Assembly: GCA_016719055.1 (NCBI GenBank)
Contig: JADKAW010000042.1
Coordinates: 1 to 64,000, forward strand
Direction: 5' to 3'
DNA length: 64,000 nt
Origin: Candidatus Rhodoferax mariagerensis
Lineage (GTDB): Bacteria; Pseudomonadota; Gammaproteobacteria; Burkholderiales; Burkholderiaceae_C
A program made the translations under genes and the position numbers. Numbering within the stretch: the first letter of the stretch is position 1; every line of letters starts with the position of its first letter. The notes under the pieces are model-generated. The model worked only from the letters and a program-made list of their open reading frames with translations. It was not told where the DNA came from and made no database searches. Positions 18,588 through 28,772 of this stretch are shown here, piece by piece.

Positions 18588-20238
18588 TCAGTCAAGCAAC
18601 AACATCAATATGGGTGTCAAGTCCGTCGATTGTGCAGCCGTCGTCACCGCCACGCTACTGGGGCTGGCTTGCTGGTTATTGGCCAAGTCTTTGGCGACGA
18701 AGTACAGCTTGTACGCCGTGCTGGGCGTCAAACCGCTCAGACTGATGCTCGCGGGCGTGGCAGCCGCCATGGCGGTATTGCCAGAACGAACCACGGTGAC
18801 GGCAGCATAGTTGACGCCGGCCACCACCTGCTCGGACGTGGGGGCAGTGGCTGCGCTGGGCACCAGCAGCCAGTAGCCGGTGCCGGCTTCGTTGATCGTC
18901 ACGCTGATGCCGGCCGTGCGGGCAGTTGGGCTGCTGCTGAGGGTCGGGGCTGCGGTGGTGGTGGGTGGCGTTGTATCTGCTGCAGCCGTAGTGACTGCCA
19001 CACTGCCTATAGCGGCTTGCCGGTTATTGGCCCAGTCCTGGGCAACAAAGTTCAGCTTGTAAGCGGTACCCGCCGTCAGACCGGTCAGACTGATGCTGCC
19101 CGGGGTGGCTGCCGACATGGGCAGGTTGCCCGAAGCGACCACGGCGACGGCACCGTAGTTGACCCCGGCCACCACCTGCTCGGGTGTGGGTGCGGCTGCC
19201 GTGCTTGGCACCAGCAGCCAGTAGCCGGTGCCGGCTTCGTTGATCGTCACGCTGATGCCTGCGGTGGCGGTGGTAGGGCCACTGCTGACAGCCGGGCCTG
19301 CGGTGGTGACGGGTGGCGTTGTATCTACTGCTACAGCCGTCGTGACTGCCACACTTCCCACAGAGCTTTGCCGGTTGTTTGACGCATCTTTTGCCACAAA
19401 GTACAGCTTGTAAGCGGTACCCGCCGTCAGACCGGTCAGACTGATGCTGCCCGGGGTGGCTGCCGACATGGGCAGGTTGCCCCGAAGCGACCACGGCGAC
19501 GGCACCGTAGTTGACCCCGGCCACCACCTGCTCGGGTGTGGGTGCGGCTGCCCAGCTTGGCACCAGCAGCCAGTAGCCGGTGCCGGCTTCGTTGATCGTC
19601 ACGCTGATGCCAGCGGTGCTGGTGGTCGGGGCACTGCTGACAGCCGGGCCTGCGGTTGTGGCGGGAGGTGTGGTGTCCAGCAGATCAAAAGAAGCCAAAG
19701 ACTGTCCGCCTCGCACGAGGCGAACACTGTAGGGGATGGTCTTGTAGTTGTAGTCGACGGTGCCCAAGATGAAGTAGACGACCCACGCGAGACTCTGATC
19801 CTCCGACAAGGAGGTCGATGTCCATGTACCACCGTCAATATTGATGGAGGTATTTGGAAAGGCTACCGTGTCGATGGTCGACTGGCCAAAGGTGTAGTTG
19901 CCGAGCTTGGTAATGGACTCCAGCTCGTTCACATTGGGTACACGCCAGTCGGTAAAGCCTTTATAACTGGCAGCGTTGGCCGCAACCGCAGCCGCTAAGG
20001 CTTCAGCCCAATCAAAGTCGCTGCTGCCGGTAATGGTCAGGCAATCGCTACCAGTGCGCCCCACAATGCACTGGGCCCACACCAGGCCGGTCGTGACGTC
20101 CGTCACCGTGCCGTTGCCATTGACAGTAAAGGGGGCTGCGGCCCAGGCGGGCAAGGCCAGACTCAGTGCCAGGGCAGCACTGTAGACACCACGGCGGCAG
20201 GGTTTGGCAGGCAATACTGTTCGTTCGGTTGGCTTCAT
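18588..20238 (-). CDS. Type I DUF1566 protein I-3 with three fibronectin-like units, one frameshift
   Basis: Signal peptide (MKPTERTVLPAKPCRRGVYS ... LPAWAA), DUF1566 domain (FTVNGNGTVTDVTTGLVWAQ, KGFTDWRVPNVNELESITK), variable segment ending SVRLVRGGQ, then three ~110-residue units starting DTTPP (GTGYWLLVPS in each). It ends STDLTPILMLLLD instead of the Ig-repeat/IPTL-CTERM tail of I-1. One extra C near 19480 (GCCCCGAAG against GCCCGAAG in the sister repeat) breaks the frame; this looks like a homopolymer error. How a protein without the sorting tail is retained is not visible. Confidence 0.8.
19702..19824 (-). other. Putative DGR variable region, VR I-3
   Basis: Diagnostic codons GTC and TAC after TGG; the end reads RLVRGGQ, a change from AGC to GGC in the otherwise constant block. 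Confidence 0.6.
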
Positions 20239-20256
20239 GGCTCTGGCACTCAAAGG

Positions 20257-20350
20257 TTGAAGGTTGGATTCGTTGAAATTGGCCAACGCCTGCATATCTT
20301 GCGCCAGCGTCAGCAGGGTTTTCATCTCGTCTACCGCCAGCACCAACTGA
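20257..20350 (-). pseudogene. Avd remnant of cassette 3
   Basis: Only the third-helix region remains: MVLAVDEMKTLLTLAQDMQA then LANFNES, matching avd-1. It is joined directly to the I-3 leader on one side and II-3 on the other. Confidence 0.7.
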
Positions 20351-20388
20351 GCCAGCGCAGCAATCAGGAAACCACCAAAAGGGCAAAA

Positions 20389-21171
20389 CTACTGACCGCT
20401 TCGCACGAGGCGAACATAGTTAGAGCTGGTCTTGTTGTCGAAGTAGGAGGCACCGAACAGGAAGTTGACGATCCACGCGTTACTCGGATTAGGCGGATAA
20501 ATGTCGTTGGTCCAGTAAAGATAACTCCGCGTCTCAGGGAAAAAATTGGCATCGATCTTGGGTTGCGCGACAATACCCCGGTGAGTAAGGCTTAGCAGCT
20601 CGCGCCGGGTGGGCAGGCGCCAATCATTGGCCGTTTCACCACACAGGTCGGCAGCGTTCAGTGCAGCAATAAAAGCATCGGTGCTGCAGGTGCTCAATCC
20701 ACAGAGGGCATCACCCAGGTTGCTGCCCCAAGCGTAGCGGTAGAGGCTGTCTTGCAAGCCCGAAGTTGTTTTGACCTCCCAGATCAGGTTGGTGACGTTG
20801 TCTTTCACACACCGCGGCGTGGCCGATGGCACGGCGGGCGAACCGGTCAGCGCAATCGCGTTGCCACTGGCATCCAGCGGGGTGAAGTCAAAACCCGCAG
20901 CGCCACCGCCCACCTTGCTGGGATTGGCTACATCGCGGCCAAACCGGCCATCCTGGCGCGGGCGGGTGCCTGCATCACCGGTAGTGCCGCTGTCGCAAGC
21001 CACCCATGCATCATTGGCGTCTGTACACCAGGTTTGCCCGGTGTCATTGAGCAGACCGGTCGGCGCAGCTTGCACAGCAATGGTCCCCAGCAACAGGGCA
21101 GCGGTCAGCGTCAGTGCGGAACGAAGGACAGACAGGCGCGAGAAAACCGACAGTGCAGGCAAGGTGTGCAT
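20389..21171 (-). CDS. Type II DUF1566 protein II-3
   Basis: A 260-residue exported protein: signal peptide MHTLPALSVFSRLSVLRSAL, then GLLNDTGQTWCTD, RQDGRFGRD, CVKDNVTNLIWEVK, NDWRLPTRRELLSLTH and YVRLVRSGQ. Intact frame; start chosen for the GGAG box and signal peptide. Divergent from the second ATPase copy, 470 bp away. Confidence 0.82.
   Translation of the reverse strand: MHTLPALSVFSRLSVLRSALTLTAALLLGTIAVQAAPTGLLNDTGQTWCTDANDAWVACDSGTTGDAGTRPRQDGRFGRDVANPSKVGGGAAGFDFTPLDASGNAIALTGSPAVPSATPRCVKDNVTNLIWEVKTTSGLQDSLYRYAWGSNLGDALCGLSTCSTDAFIAALNAADLCGETANDWRLPTRRELLSLTHRGIVAQPKIDANFFPETRSYLYWTNDIYPPNPSNAWIVNFLFGASYFDNKTSSNYVRLVRSGQ
20392..20517 (-). other. Putative DGR variable region, VR II-3
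   Basis: Diagnostic codons ATC and AAC; following codons include TTC, TAC, TTC, GAC, AAC. Confidence 0.6.
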
Positions 21172-21190
21172 GAGTGGTGGCTCCAGAATG

Positions 21191-21226
21191 AAAAAAGCCG
21201 CTCGGCGCGAAAAAGCGCCGGGCGAC
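21191..21226 (-). terminator. Terminator-like hairpin in the leader of II-3
   Basis: GCCGCTCGGCGC / GCGCCGGGCGAC arms with a T-run on the minus strand, upstream of the II-3 start. Confidence 0.5.
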
Positions 21227-21640
21227 TGCGACTGAATGATGAAAGTGGCGCGGGTGTTAGTCGCCAAATTGACTTGACTTGACCTGACAAAAATGATGCG
21301 AGATCGCGCAGTACTTTGCGCAAATATGGAATATGTTTGTTTGAGAAATGCATTTTCCGAAGCATTGTGACCAAATGCTGCTACCGTGTGTATTCCCATT
21401 TGTGGGATATGTAGACTTTTTGCAACATCTTCAGCTTCATAGACCAGAACAGCAAACATGTGGTTTTAGATGCCGAACAGGGCTGCCGGTATCGGCTTGA
21501 CTACCCCATTTGCCAAATTGCTGGACTGCGCTGACCAGTTCGATCACCTGCGGGCGCAAGCCAACCCGTTTGCCAGTGTCACCAGCGCAAATCTGAGCAA
21601 TGCCGGATTTGGTCAGCAATGCAAACGCTACCATTGCAGC
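21227..21640. promoter_or_regulatory. Divergent intergenic region between II-3 and ATPase copy 2
   Basis: Holds a TTGAC-type pentamer run near 21269-21286 and AT-rich sequence with palindromic CCCATTTGTGGGATAT near 21399, a motif that recurs at 28925 and, in part, near 33090. No gene recognised. Confidence 0.4.
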
Positions 21641-23250
21641 ATGGACAAATTCTTCAACACCGCCGGCCCAAACAAGCCTGACATCCATTACACCCTGTTG
21701 CCCAAGGACCGGATCAATTGGCCCGAGCTCTCGGGTTTGATGGGGGCGCAAAAGTACTTCATCCTGCACGCACCACGCCAGACCGGCAAGACCAGTTTGC
21801 TGATCAACCTGATGCACTTCATCAATGGGCAGGGCCAGTACCGGGCGCTGTATGTCAACATTGAGGCGGCGCAGGCGGCACGCAATGATGTTGCCAGCGG
21901 CATTGCAACCATCGTCTCGGCCATGGGCCGGGCGGCCGACATTTACTGGAAAGACCCCAGTTGGAGCCAACTCGCCTGGCAAAGAGGCACAGCAGGCAGC
22001 GACGCAGGGCAAAGACAGCCTGACAGCCGTGCTGCAGCGCTGGAGCCTGGCCAGTGACAAGCCTCTGATCATCTTTCTGGACGAAGTCGATGCCCTGGTG
22101 GGCGACACGCTGATCTCATTGCTGCGCCAGATCCGCGCCGGCTACGCCCAGCGCCCTGAAGCCTTCCCGCAAAGCATGGTGCTGTGCGGCGTGCGTGATG
22201 TGCGCGACTATCGGCTACACCGCAGCGACGGCGAAATCATCACCGGGGGCAGCGCCTTCAACATCAAGAGCGAATCCATCCGGCTGGCCGACTTCTCCCC
22301 AAGCCGATGTCAAAGCCCTGCTGCAACAACACACCGATGCCACCGGACAGACGTTTGAGTCCGGCGTGCTGGAAGAAATCTGGGCTGACACCCAGGGTCA
22401 GCCCTGGCTGGTGAATGCGCTGGCCTATGAGGCCTGTTTCAGAAAGCCCGAGCAGCGCGACCGCACCGTGCCGGTGACGGTGGAGCAGATGCGCCAGGCG
22501 CGTGAGAGCCTGATTCTGCGCCGCGACACGCATCTGGACCAGTTGGCCGACAAGCTGCGCGAGCCCCGCGTTAAGCGCGTGATCGAGCCCATGCTGCAAG
22601 GCGCAGACCTGCCCCCGGACGTGCCCGACGATGACCGCCAGTATTGCATCGACCTTGGGTTGATTGCCCGGCGTGATGGGAAACTGCAAATTGCCAACCG
22701 CATTTACCGCGAGGTGCTGCCGCGCGAGCTGACCAGCATTGTGCAAGACAGCATGCAAGGCAAGGCTGAACTGCCATGGTTTGTGTTGCCTGATGGCAGT
22801 CTGGACATGGACAAGCTGCTGGACGCGTTTGTGCAGTTTTTCCGCGAACACTCCGAGAGCTGGCTGCAGCGCTATGCCTACCACGAGGCCGGGCCGCAAT
22901 TGCTGCTGCAAGCCTTTTTGCAGCGCGTGGTCAACGGCGGTGGGCGCATTGCGCGTGAATACGGCCTGGGCCGGGGCCGCACCGATCTGTTTTTGCAGTG
23001 GCCGCTGTCAGCGCAGGGTTTTACCGGACCCATGCAGCAGGTGGTGCTAGAGCTCAAGATCCAGCACAAAGGTAAAGCCGCCACGCTAGCCACCGGCCTG
23101 GCGCAGACCGCGCGTTATGCCGACCAGTGCGGTGCCGACAGCGCGCATTTGCTGATCTTTGACCGCGACCCGGCCACTACCTGGGACGACAAGATTTACC
23201 GTGAGCAGCACAGCCTGGGTGGCCGAAACATCAGCGTTTGGGGCATGTGA
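21641..23250 (+). pseudogene. AAA ATPase with PD-(D/E)XK-like domain, copy 2, frameshifted
   Basis: Starts MDKFFNTAGPNKPDIHYTLL. Walker A (APRQTGKTSLL) is in the first frame, which is lost near 21965; Walker B (LIIFLDEVDALV) is in the next; an extra C near 22297 (TCTCCCCAAG against TCTCCCAAG) shifts the last part, which runs intact to VWGM. Otherwise nearly identical to the intact copy at 29132. The second lesion is typical of a homopolymer error; the first region also differs in length. Confidence 0.78.
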
Positions 23251-23261
23251 TTGCGCTGCAT

Positions 23262-23325
23262 TTGACAAAATCGCCTGTAGCCCCCGTGGTTATTGCGGAA
23301 TCAGCTTCTGAATTTGTAGCATCCT
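23262..23325. repeat. Dispersed intergenic repeat, copy g
   Basis: GCCTGTAGCCCCCGTGGTTA then ATCAGCTTCTGAATTTGTAG, just after ATPase copy 2. Almost the same sequence follows ATPase copy 3. Confidence 0.55.
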
Positions 23326-23339
23326 GGCTGACAGCAAAT

Positions 23340-23412
23340 TAGCGCGCTGCAAGCCAGCGTGGCCACCGGGGATGTGCGCTAACTGTTTTGCCCGCGCATC
23401 CGTGCCAATGGC
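23340..23412 (+). pseudogene. Antitoxin/IPTL-CTERM junction vestige at I-4
   Basis: GGGGATGTGCGCTAACTGTT followed by TTGCCCGCGCATCC matches the junction where I-1 and I-2 end (antitoxin stop overlapping the RVRRQNS codons). Here it lies beyond the new stop of I-4, so the original 3' end was replaced. Confidence 0.5.
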
Positions 23413-23435
23413 ATGTGCCACACGCAGCGCTACCC

Positions 23436-24752
23436 TCAGTCAAGCAGCAGCATCAATATCGGTGTCAAGTCCGTCGATGATGCAGCCGTTGTCACCGCCA
23501 CGCTACTGGGGCTGGCTTGCTGGTTATTGGCCGTGTCTTTGGCAACAAAGTACAGCTTGCACGCCGTGCCGGGCGTCAAACCGCTCAGGCTGATGATCGC
23601 GGGCGTGGCAGCCGCCATGGCGATATTGCCTGAACGAACCACGGTGACGCCAGCGTAGTTGACACCGGTCACCACCTGCTCGGACGTGGGGGCAGTGGCT
23701 GCGCTGGGCACCAGCAGCCAGTAGCCGGTGCCGGCTTCGTTGATCGTTACGCTGATACCAGCTGTGCGGGCAGTTGGGCTGCCGCTGATGGCCGGGGCTG
23801 CGGTGGTTACGGGCGGCGTTGTATCTGCTAAGGCCGTAGTGACCGCCACACTTCCCACTAAGCTTTGCTGGTTGTTTGACGTATCTTTGGCAACAAAGTA
23901 CAGCTTGTAAGCGGTACCCGGCGTCAACCCGGTCAGGCTGATGCTGGCCGGGGTGGCTGCCGACATCGGCAGGTTGCCCGAAGCGACCACCGAGACCGCA
24001 CCGTAGTTGACCCCGGCCACCACCTGCGCGGGTGTGGGTGCGGCCGCGGCGCTGGAAACCAGAAGCCAGTAACCGGTGCCAGCTTCGTTGATTGTCACGC
24101 TGATGCCGGCGGTGCTGGTGGTCGGGGCACCGCTGAGGGTTGTGCCTGCGGTCGTCGTGGGCGGCGTGATATCCAATAGATCAACAGGTGCCAAAGACTG
24201 CCCACTTCGCACCAGGCGAACATAGCCGAGAACCGTCCTGCCGTAGACGAGGACTTCGCCGTAACCGAAGACGACGTACCACGCGCGACTCGGGATGGGC
24301 GAATAGGGGGTGGAGGTCCAGGTGCCGCCCACATGATAGGTGTCACCGCTGATGGGCGTGTTGGGAAAAGCTTCTGCATCAATGGTCGCCTGGCCGCTGG
24401 TCCAGGTGTCGAACCTGGTGATGGACTCCAACTCCTTCACGTTGGGCACGCGCCAGTCGTTAAAGCCCTTGTAATTGGCCGTATTGGCTGCCACCGCTGC
24501 CGCCAGTGCCCCGGGCCAGCCGTACAGCCGGGGCACCAGTGGGGTGTCGGTCAGGCAAGTGCTGGTGCTGCGCCCCACAATGCATTGGTCCCACACCAGG
24601 TTGGTGGTGGCATCCGTCACCGTGCCATTGTCATTTACGGTAAAGGGCGCTGCAGCCCAGGCAGGCCACGCAACGCTGAGGCTGAGTGCCAGCGTGGCCG
24701 TGAATATCCAGCGTCGGCAAACGGCGGGGGCAAGGGTTGGCAGTGCTTTCAT
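23436..24752 (-). CDS. Type I DUF1566 protein I-4 with two fibronectin-like units
   Basis: An intact 438-residue exported protein: signal peptide MKALPTLAPAVCRRWIFTAT to about WAA, DUF1566 domain (DNGTVTDATTNLVWDQC, FNDWRVPNVKELESITR), variable segment to YVRLVRSGQ, then two ~110-residue units (DITPPTTTAG, DTTPPVTTAA) and the end STDLTPILMLLLD. No sorting tail. One of the two undamaged type I copies. Confidence 0.85.
   Translation of the reverse strand: MKALPTLAPAVCRRWIFTATLALSLSVAWPAWAAAPFTVNDNGTVTDATTNLVWDQCIVGRSTSTCLTDTPLVPRLYGWPGALAAAVAANTANYKGFNDWRVPNVKELESITRFDTWTSGQATIDAEAFPNTPISGDTYHVGGTWTSTPYSPIPSRAWYVVFGYGEVLVYGRTVLGYVRLVRSGQSLAPVDLLDITPPTTTAGTTLSGAPTTSTAGISVTINEAGTGYWLLVSSAAAAPTPAQVVAGVNYGAVSVVASGNLPMSAATPASISLTGLTPGTAYKLYFVAKDTSNNQQSLVGSVAVTTALADTTPPVTTAAPAISGSPTARTAGISVTINEAGTGYWLLVPSAATAPTSEQVVTGVNYAGVTVVRSGNIAMAAATPAIISLSGLTPGTACKLYFVAKDTANNQQASPSSVAVTTAASSTDLTPILMLLLD
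24198..24320 (-). other. Putative DGR variable region, VR I-4
   Basis: Diagnostic codons TAC and GTC. The normally constant AAG is AGG here, itself an A-to-G change. Confidence 0.6.
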
Positions 24753-25104
24753 GTCGCAGCTCTCGAAGGTTGGGGATGAAAAAAAATGGGGGACTGGCTG
24801 GCAATCGTGCCAGTGGCCACTCGGTGCATGGCCCCAGACTGGGGCCCTGCACCGTTTTACCTGGTGGCAAGACGGCTGGACAAGTGCCCGCGAGCATCCG
24901 ATCACAGTCGAGCTCCGGTGCCGGTGCACCTAGACGGATCCCCTGGCTTGGACCGAACATTTGGTTCAGCCAGGAGTACGGTACCAGCGTGCGCTGCCAC
25001 GGCGTCGCACCCCTACCGTGGGGTCGGCATTCAACAGTGCACGGCAATGGTCTTGCCATGCGGCAGCTTCAGCGCGGTCGAGTTTGTCTGCCCAAAAGGT
25101 CAAT
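24753..25104. other. Spacer between I-4 and II-4
   Basis: No Avd sequence is visible here, unlike other cassettes. A short minus-strand stretch (about 24966-25090; LDRAEAAAWQDHCRALLNAD, then PTVGVRRRGSARWYRTPG) looks protein-like, but I cannot assign it. Confidence 0.35.
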
Positions 25105-25890
25105 TTATTGTCCGCTTCGCACGAGGCGAACATGGTAGGAAAACGCCTTGACGATGGCGTAGGGGCTGCCGTCCTCGAATGCGACGTCCCACGCGAGACT
25201 CGGATCATGCGTATAGGTGTCGCTGGTCCAGTACCCATTGCTGCTCAGTGTGTCTGGAAAGTAATTTGTGTCTATCGCCGGGTTTTGCGCACCGTAATGC
25301 ACGATACCCAGCAGTTCACGGCGGGTGGGAAGGCGCCAGCCGCTATTGAAACCGCAACGGGTGGCGTTGTTGGTGGCTGTCGGTAAGGTGGTTTGTGCAT
25401 AGGTCGCCCAGTCGCCGAAGTCGGTCTGCAGCGACCAGATCAGGTTGGTGACGTTGTCTTTGGTACACGCCCACTCGCCAACAGCCGGGCTGGCACCCGT
25501 GTTGGCCGTAGGGCTGGCAACACAACTGCCGGTTGAGGCGATACCGGTCACGTTTCCGCCAACCACCCCGCTGGGCGTGCCTGCGATGTCCCCGTTCATG
25601 CAGACCTTGCTGAAGTCAAAACCCGCCGCACCACCACCCACCTTGGACGGGCTGGCCACGTCACGGCCAAAACGGCCGTCCTGGCGCGGCATCGCTGAGC
25701 CGTCGCCAGTATTAACCAGCGTGCAGGTGCCCAGCGCGCTGCTGCCGATGGCGGCGCACTGGGTTTGCCCGGTGTCGTTGAGCAGGCCGGTAGGTTGGGC
25801 TGCGGCTGGGCTGCACAGCAGCCAGGCACCGGCCAGGGCCAGCAACGCCTGGCAAGCCGCGCGACGCGGTGAATGGATCTTTTTTGACAT
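25105..25890 (-). CDS. Type II DUF1566 protein II-4, divergent member
   Basis: A 261-residue exported protein, the most divergent type II copy. Signal peptide MSKKIHSPRRAACQALLALA, then GLLNDTGQTQCAAIGSS, RQDGRFGRD, VCMNGDIAGTPSGVVGGNV instead of the usual PLDASGNAIAL stretch, CTKDNVTNLIWSLQ, GWRLPTRRELLGIVH and HVRLVRSGQ. Start at 25890 from the signal peptide. Its divergence from the five sisters argues that not all cassettes are recent duplicates. Confidence 0.82.
   Translation of the reverse strand: MSKKIHSPRRAACQALLALAGAWLLCSPAAAQPTGLLNDTGQTQCAAIGSSALGTCTLVNTGDGSAMPRQDGRFGRDVASPSKVGGGAAGFDFSKVCMNGDIAGTPSGVVGGNVTGIASTGSCVASPTANTGASPAVGEWACTKDNVTNLIWSLQTDFGDWATYAQTTLPTATNNATRCGFNSGWRLPTRRELLGIVHYGAQNPAIDTNYFPDTLSSNGYWTSDTYTHDPSLAWDVAFEDGSPYAIVKAFSYHVRLVRSGQ
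25108..25233 (-). other. Putative DGR variable region, VR II-4
   Basis: Diagnostic codons GAC and GCA (the one clear non-NNC case). TAT before GTTCGC is CAT here. Confidence 0.55.
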
Positions 25891-25907
25891 GGCTGGGCTT
25901 TCAGAAA

Positions 25908-25945
25908 TAAAAAACCGCCGGTCGCTAAATAACAACAGGCGGCAG
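25908..25945 (-). terminator. Weak hairpin in the leader of II-4
   Basis: CCGCC and GGCGG arms around a loose loop, T-run on the minus strand. It occupies the same place as the stronger hairpins in the other type II leaders. Confidence 0.4.
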
Positions 25946-26090
25946 GCAGACGGGGAAAAGGCGTGGGGGGCGCTAACGCTCGGCTTGGCAACATGGCATG
26001 CATTTTCTCCGCGGATGGTGAGTGAATTTTTTTACTCATTTTGATAGTAGCAGATGCGGCTGATGGGCTGGCGGGTGCATTTCTTACCAC
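25946..26090. promoter_or_regulatory. Leader region of II-4
   Basis: Contains an AT-rich stretch near 26020-26050 that may hold the promoter. No gene seen. Confidence 0.3.
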
Positions 26091-26395
26091 TCAATGCGCC
26101 AAGCCATCTGTCCCAAACAGGTGTTGCAAAGAGATAGCCGTCAGGATGGCCGCGGTCCAGTTCACAAGCTGCGGTTCGCTGGCACCAGCCAGCCGCTCTT
26201 GTGCCTCCAATAAGTGGTGAATACCGTCAATGCCTGCAATATTAACCTTGGGCACCTTGCGGCGCAGCAGCAGTCGCGCCCACAGGCTGAGCGTTCGGCG
26301 CAAGGGCTGCAGGTCTGCGCCTTGCAGCACCGCACCCAGAGCCCGCAACACTTCGGCAATGTCGCGCGGGTGGAGTCAGCATGGGTACGGACCAT
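26091..26395 (-). pseudogene. Possible Rpn/YhgA-like nuclease C-terminal fragment
   Basis: Joining the two overlapping frames gives LRRTLSLWARLLLRRKVPKV and an end (EAQERLAGASEPQ) that resembles the C-terminal part of Rpn/YhgA-type 'putative transposase' nucleases. The N-terminal catalytic part is absent. Weak identification. Confidence 0.3.
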
Positions 26396-26566
26396 CCCTG
26401 CTCAGCGGCCCCCTGTCAGGCTCGTGATCAATCAGGGCAATTTGACGATGGCATTTTGTGGGCTTACCCTGGTGGACCGGGGAATTCTGCTAGCCTGGCG
26501 CAGCACGCCGCTGCCATGCGTTTGGCGGCCTGGTCAGCGCGGCATGGCTGCCCTGGCCTGGTGTTC
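26396..26566. other. Unassigned spacer
   Basis: No gene recognised between the nuclease-like fragment and rdgB fragment 3. Confidence 0.3.
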
Positions 26567-26672
26567 GACCAGCTTGCCGGGGTTGTTGGATGCCAACACA
26601 ATCTTCATAAGAAAAAGGCATCTAGCCCATGTTGCGTAAGCGCCAGATACTACTAAATCAATAGCAATGCTG
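26567..26672 (-). pseudogene. rdgB 5' fragment 3 with upstream repeat
   Basis: Minus strand reads MKIVLASNNPGKLVEHQA, closer to the real gene than fragments 1 and 2 at the start codons. It continues into the dispersed repeat (copy h). Confidence 0.75.
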
Positions 26673-26788
26673 CTGCCGCCGGATGGGTTCGCAGATGCTC
26701 TGGTCGGCATGATGCCAGAAAACCAGCTTGCCAAAACAGCCCAGCCACCACCGTAACCTGCCAGCCTGTGCCACGTGCTGGACTGCCC

Positions 26789-27751
26789 TTAGTCAAGCAG
26801 CAGCATCAATATCGGTGTCAAGTCAGTTGATGCAGTCGTCGTCACCGCCACGCTACTGGGGCTGGCTTGCAGGTTATTGGCCGTGTCTTTGGCAACGAAG
26901 TACAGCTTGTACGCCGTGCTGGCCGTCAAACCGCTCAGGCTGATGCTCGCGGGCGTGGCAGCCGTCATGGCGGTATTGCCTGAACGAACCACGGTGACAG
27001 AAGCATAGTTGACGCCGGCCACCACCTGCTCGGACGTGGGAGCAGTGGCTGCGCCGGGCACCAGCAGCCAGTAGCCGGTGCCCGCTTCGTTGATCGTCAC
27101 GCTGATGCCGGCAGTGCGGGCAGTTGGGCTGCTGCTAAGGGTTGGGGCTGCAGTGGTTACCGGCAGCGTGGTGTCGGATGGTGAACCCAGCAGATCAGAA
27201 GAAGCCAAAGACTGTCCGCTTCGCACGAGGCGAACATAGTCCGGGGATATCTTGGTGCCTGCGCCGCCCTCGCCGTAGCCAAAGTTGACATACCAAGCGT
27301 AACCAATCGAGGTCAAACTGGCAGATGCAGGTGTGACGAAGCCCCAGAACCACCGTTGCTGCGGGTGTTGGGAAAGCCGACATATCAATGCTGGGCATGG
27401 AGGTATCGATCTTCACGATGGACTCCAGCTCGTTCTTGTTGGGCACGCGCCAGTCGGTAAAGCCTTTATAGCTGGTCGAATTGGCCGCCACCGCTGCCGC
27501 CAGGGCTTCAGGCCACGTGTAGAGGCGGGGCGCGGCGGTGTCGGTCAGGCAGTCGATGCCAGTGCGCCCCACAATGCATTGGTCCCACACCAGGCTGGTG
27601 GTGGCATCTGACACCGTGCCATTGCCGTTGACGGTAAAGGCACGGCAGCCCAGGCGGGCCAGGCCACACTCAGGCTGACTGCCAGGGTAGCGCTGAAGAC
27701 CCAACGGCGAAAGGGTGTGGTAGGCGAAAGCGTGGTTAGAGGTGGCTTCAT
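26789..27751 (-). pseudogene. Type I DUF1566 protein I-5, frameshifted
   Basis: Signal peptide (MKPPLTTLSPTTPFRRWVFS), then a one-base loss near 27640 before VNGNGTVSDATTSLVWDQC, the DUF1566 core (KGFTDWRVPNKNELESIV), another shift near 27370 before the variable segment, one fibronectin-like unit (GTGYWLLVPGAATAPTS) and TDLTPILMLLLD. The pieces make a full-length relative of I-6. Confidence 0.75.
27212..27349 (-). other. Putative DGR variable region, VR I-5
   Basis: Diagnostic codons TAT and AAC. The 5' part (FWGFVTPASASLTSIGYAW) is longer than in the other copies. Confidence 0.5.
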
Positions 27752-27799
27752 GGCTCGGATTCTCAAAGGATGAAGGTTGGGTTTGTATGACGGTGTCAT

Positions 27800-27883
27800 G
27801 GCAGCTTCAGGCACCCAAAATAGTGAGGTGTAAAGCCAGATCAAGGGCGGCTTTCCGACCGGCAAGTGGCGGTAATGAGCCAT
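27800..27883 (-). pseudogene. Avd remnant of cassette 5
   Basis: Only the start survives: MAHYRHLPVGKPPLIWL in one frame, or PVWKAALDLALHL after adding one base. Starts 36 nt after the II-5 stop. Confidence 0.65.
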
Positions 27884-27919
27884 GGCGCAGGGGTTCAGAG
27901 AGCCATCAATAGGGCAAAA

Positions 27920-28716
27920 TTACGGTCCACTTCGCACGAGGCAAACATAGTTGCCAAACGTCTTGTAGTCCCGGTGGAGCCGCCGCCATTGAAGAAGGAC
28001 GACCCAAACGTAATCCGGAAATCCGCAAAGGTGTCGCTGGTCCAGCAAAAAAATGGTGTGACCGGAAAGTAATTGACATCGATTGCGGGCGCATTGGTCC
28101 GGCCGTTGTGCACGATGCTCAGCAGCTCGCGCCGGGTGGGCAGGCGCCAGTCATTGGCTGTTTCACCACAAAGGTTGGCAGCGTTCAGTGCAGTAATAAA
28201 AACATCGGTGTTGCAGGAGCTCATGCTGGCATCACAGGTCGCAGTGTCCGCAATGCTGCTGCCCCAGGCATAGGTGTAGGTGTAGTCTTGCAGGTCTTTC
28301 AGGGGCGAGGCGGTTTTGACCTCCCAGATCAGGTTGGTGACGTTGTCTTTCACACACCGCGGCGTGGCCGATGGCACGGCGGGCGAACCGGTGAGCGCAA
28401 TCGCGTTGCCACTGGCATCCAGCGGGGTGAAGTCAAAACCCGCAGCGCCGCCACCCACTTTGGTCGGGCTGGCTACATCGCGGCCAAAGCGGCCGTCCTG
28501 GCGCGGGCGGGTGCTAGCATCGCCGGTGGCGGCACTGTCACAGGCCACCAGCACATCGCTGGCATTGGCACATTGTGTTTGCCCGGTGTCGTTGAGCGGG
28601 CCGGTGGGTGCGGCTTGCGTCACGCTGGCCCCCAGCAGCAGCGCACTAACCAACGTCAGCGCAGAACGAAGGGCAGACAGGCGCGAAAAAACCGACTGGG
28701 CAGGCAAGGTGTGCAT
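27920..28716 (-). pseudogene. Type II DUF1566 protein II-5, frameshifted in the variable region
   Basis: Signal peptide MHTLPAQSVFSRLSALRSAL, TGQTQCAN, RQDGRFGRD, CVKDNVTNLIWEVK and NDWRLPTRRELLSIVH are in one frame. Inside the variable region (about 28010) the frame shifts; the other frame ends TFGNYVCLVRSGP and stops at 27920. In the uncorrected frame translation runs past the conserved end. Divergent from ATPase copy 3. Confidence 0.78.
27923..28047 (-). other. Putative DGR variable region, VR II-5
   Basis: In the corrected frame the codons after TGG are GTC and, at the second site, CTT. RLVRSGQ has become CLVRSGP. Confidence 0.45.
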
Positions 28717-28734
28717 GAGTGGTGGCTCCACAAT

Positions 28735-28772
28735 GAAAAAAGCCGCCCTGTGCTAAACAGCGCCGGGCGGTT
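28735..28772 (-). terminator. Terminator-like hairpin in the leader of II-5
   Basis: GCCGCCCTGTGCT / AGCGCCGGGCGG arms and a T-run on the minus strand. Confidence 0.5.
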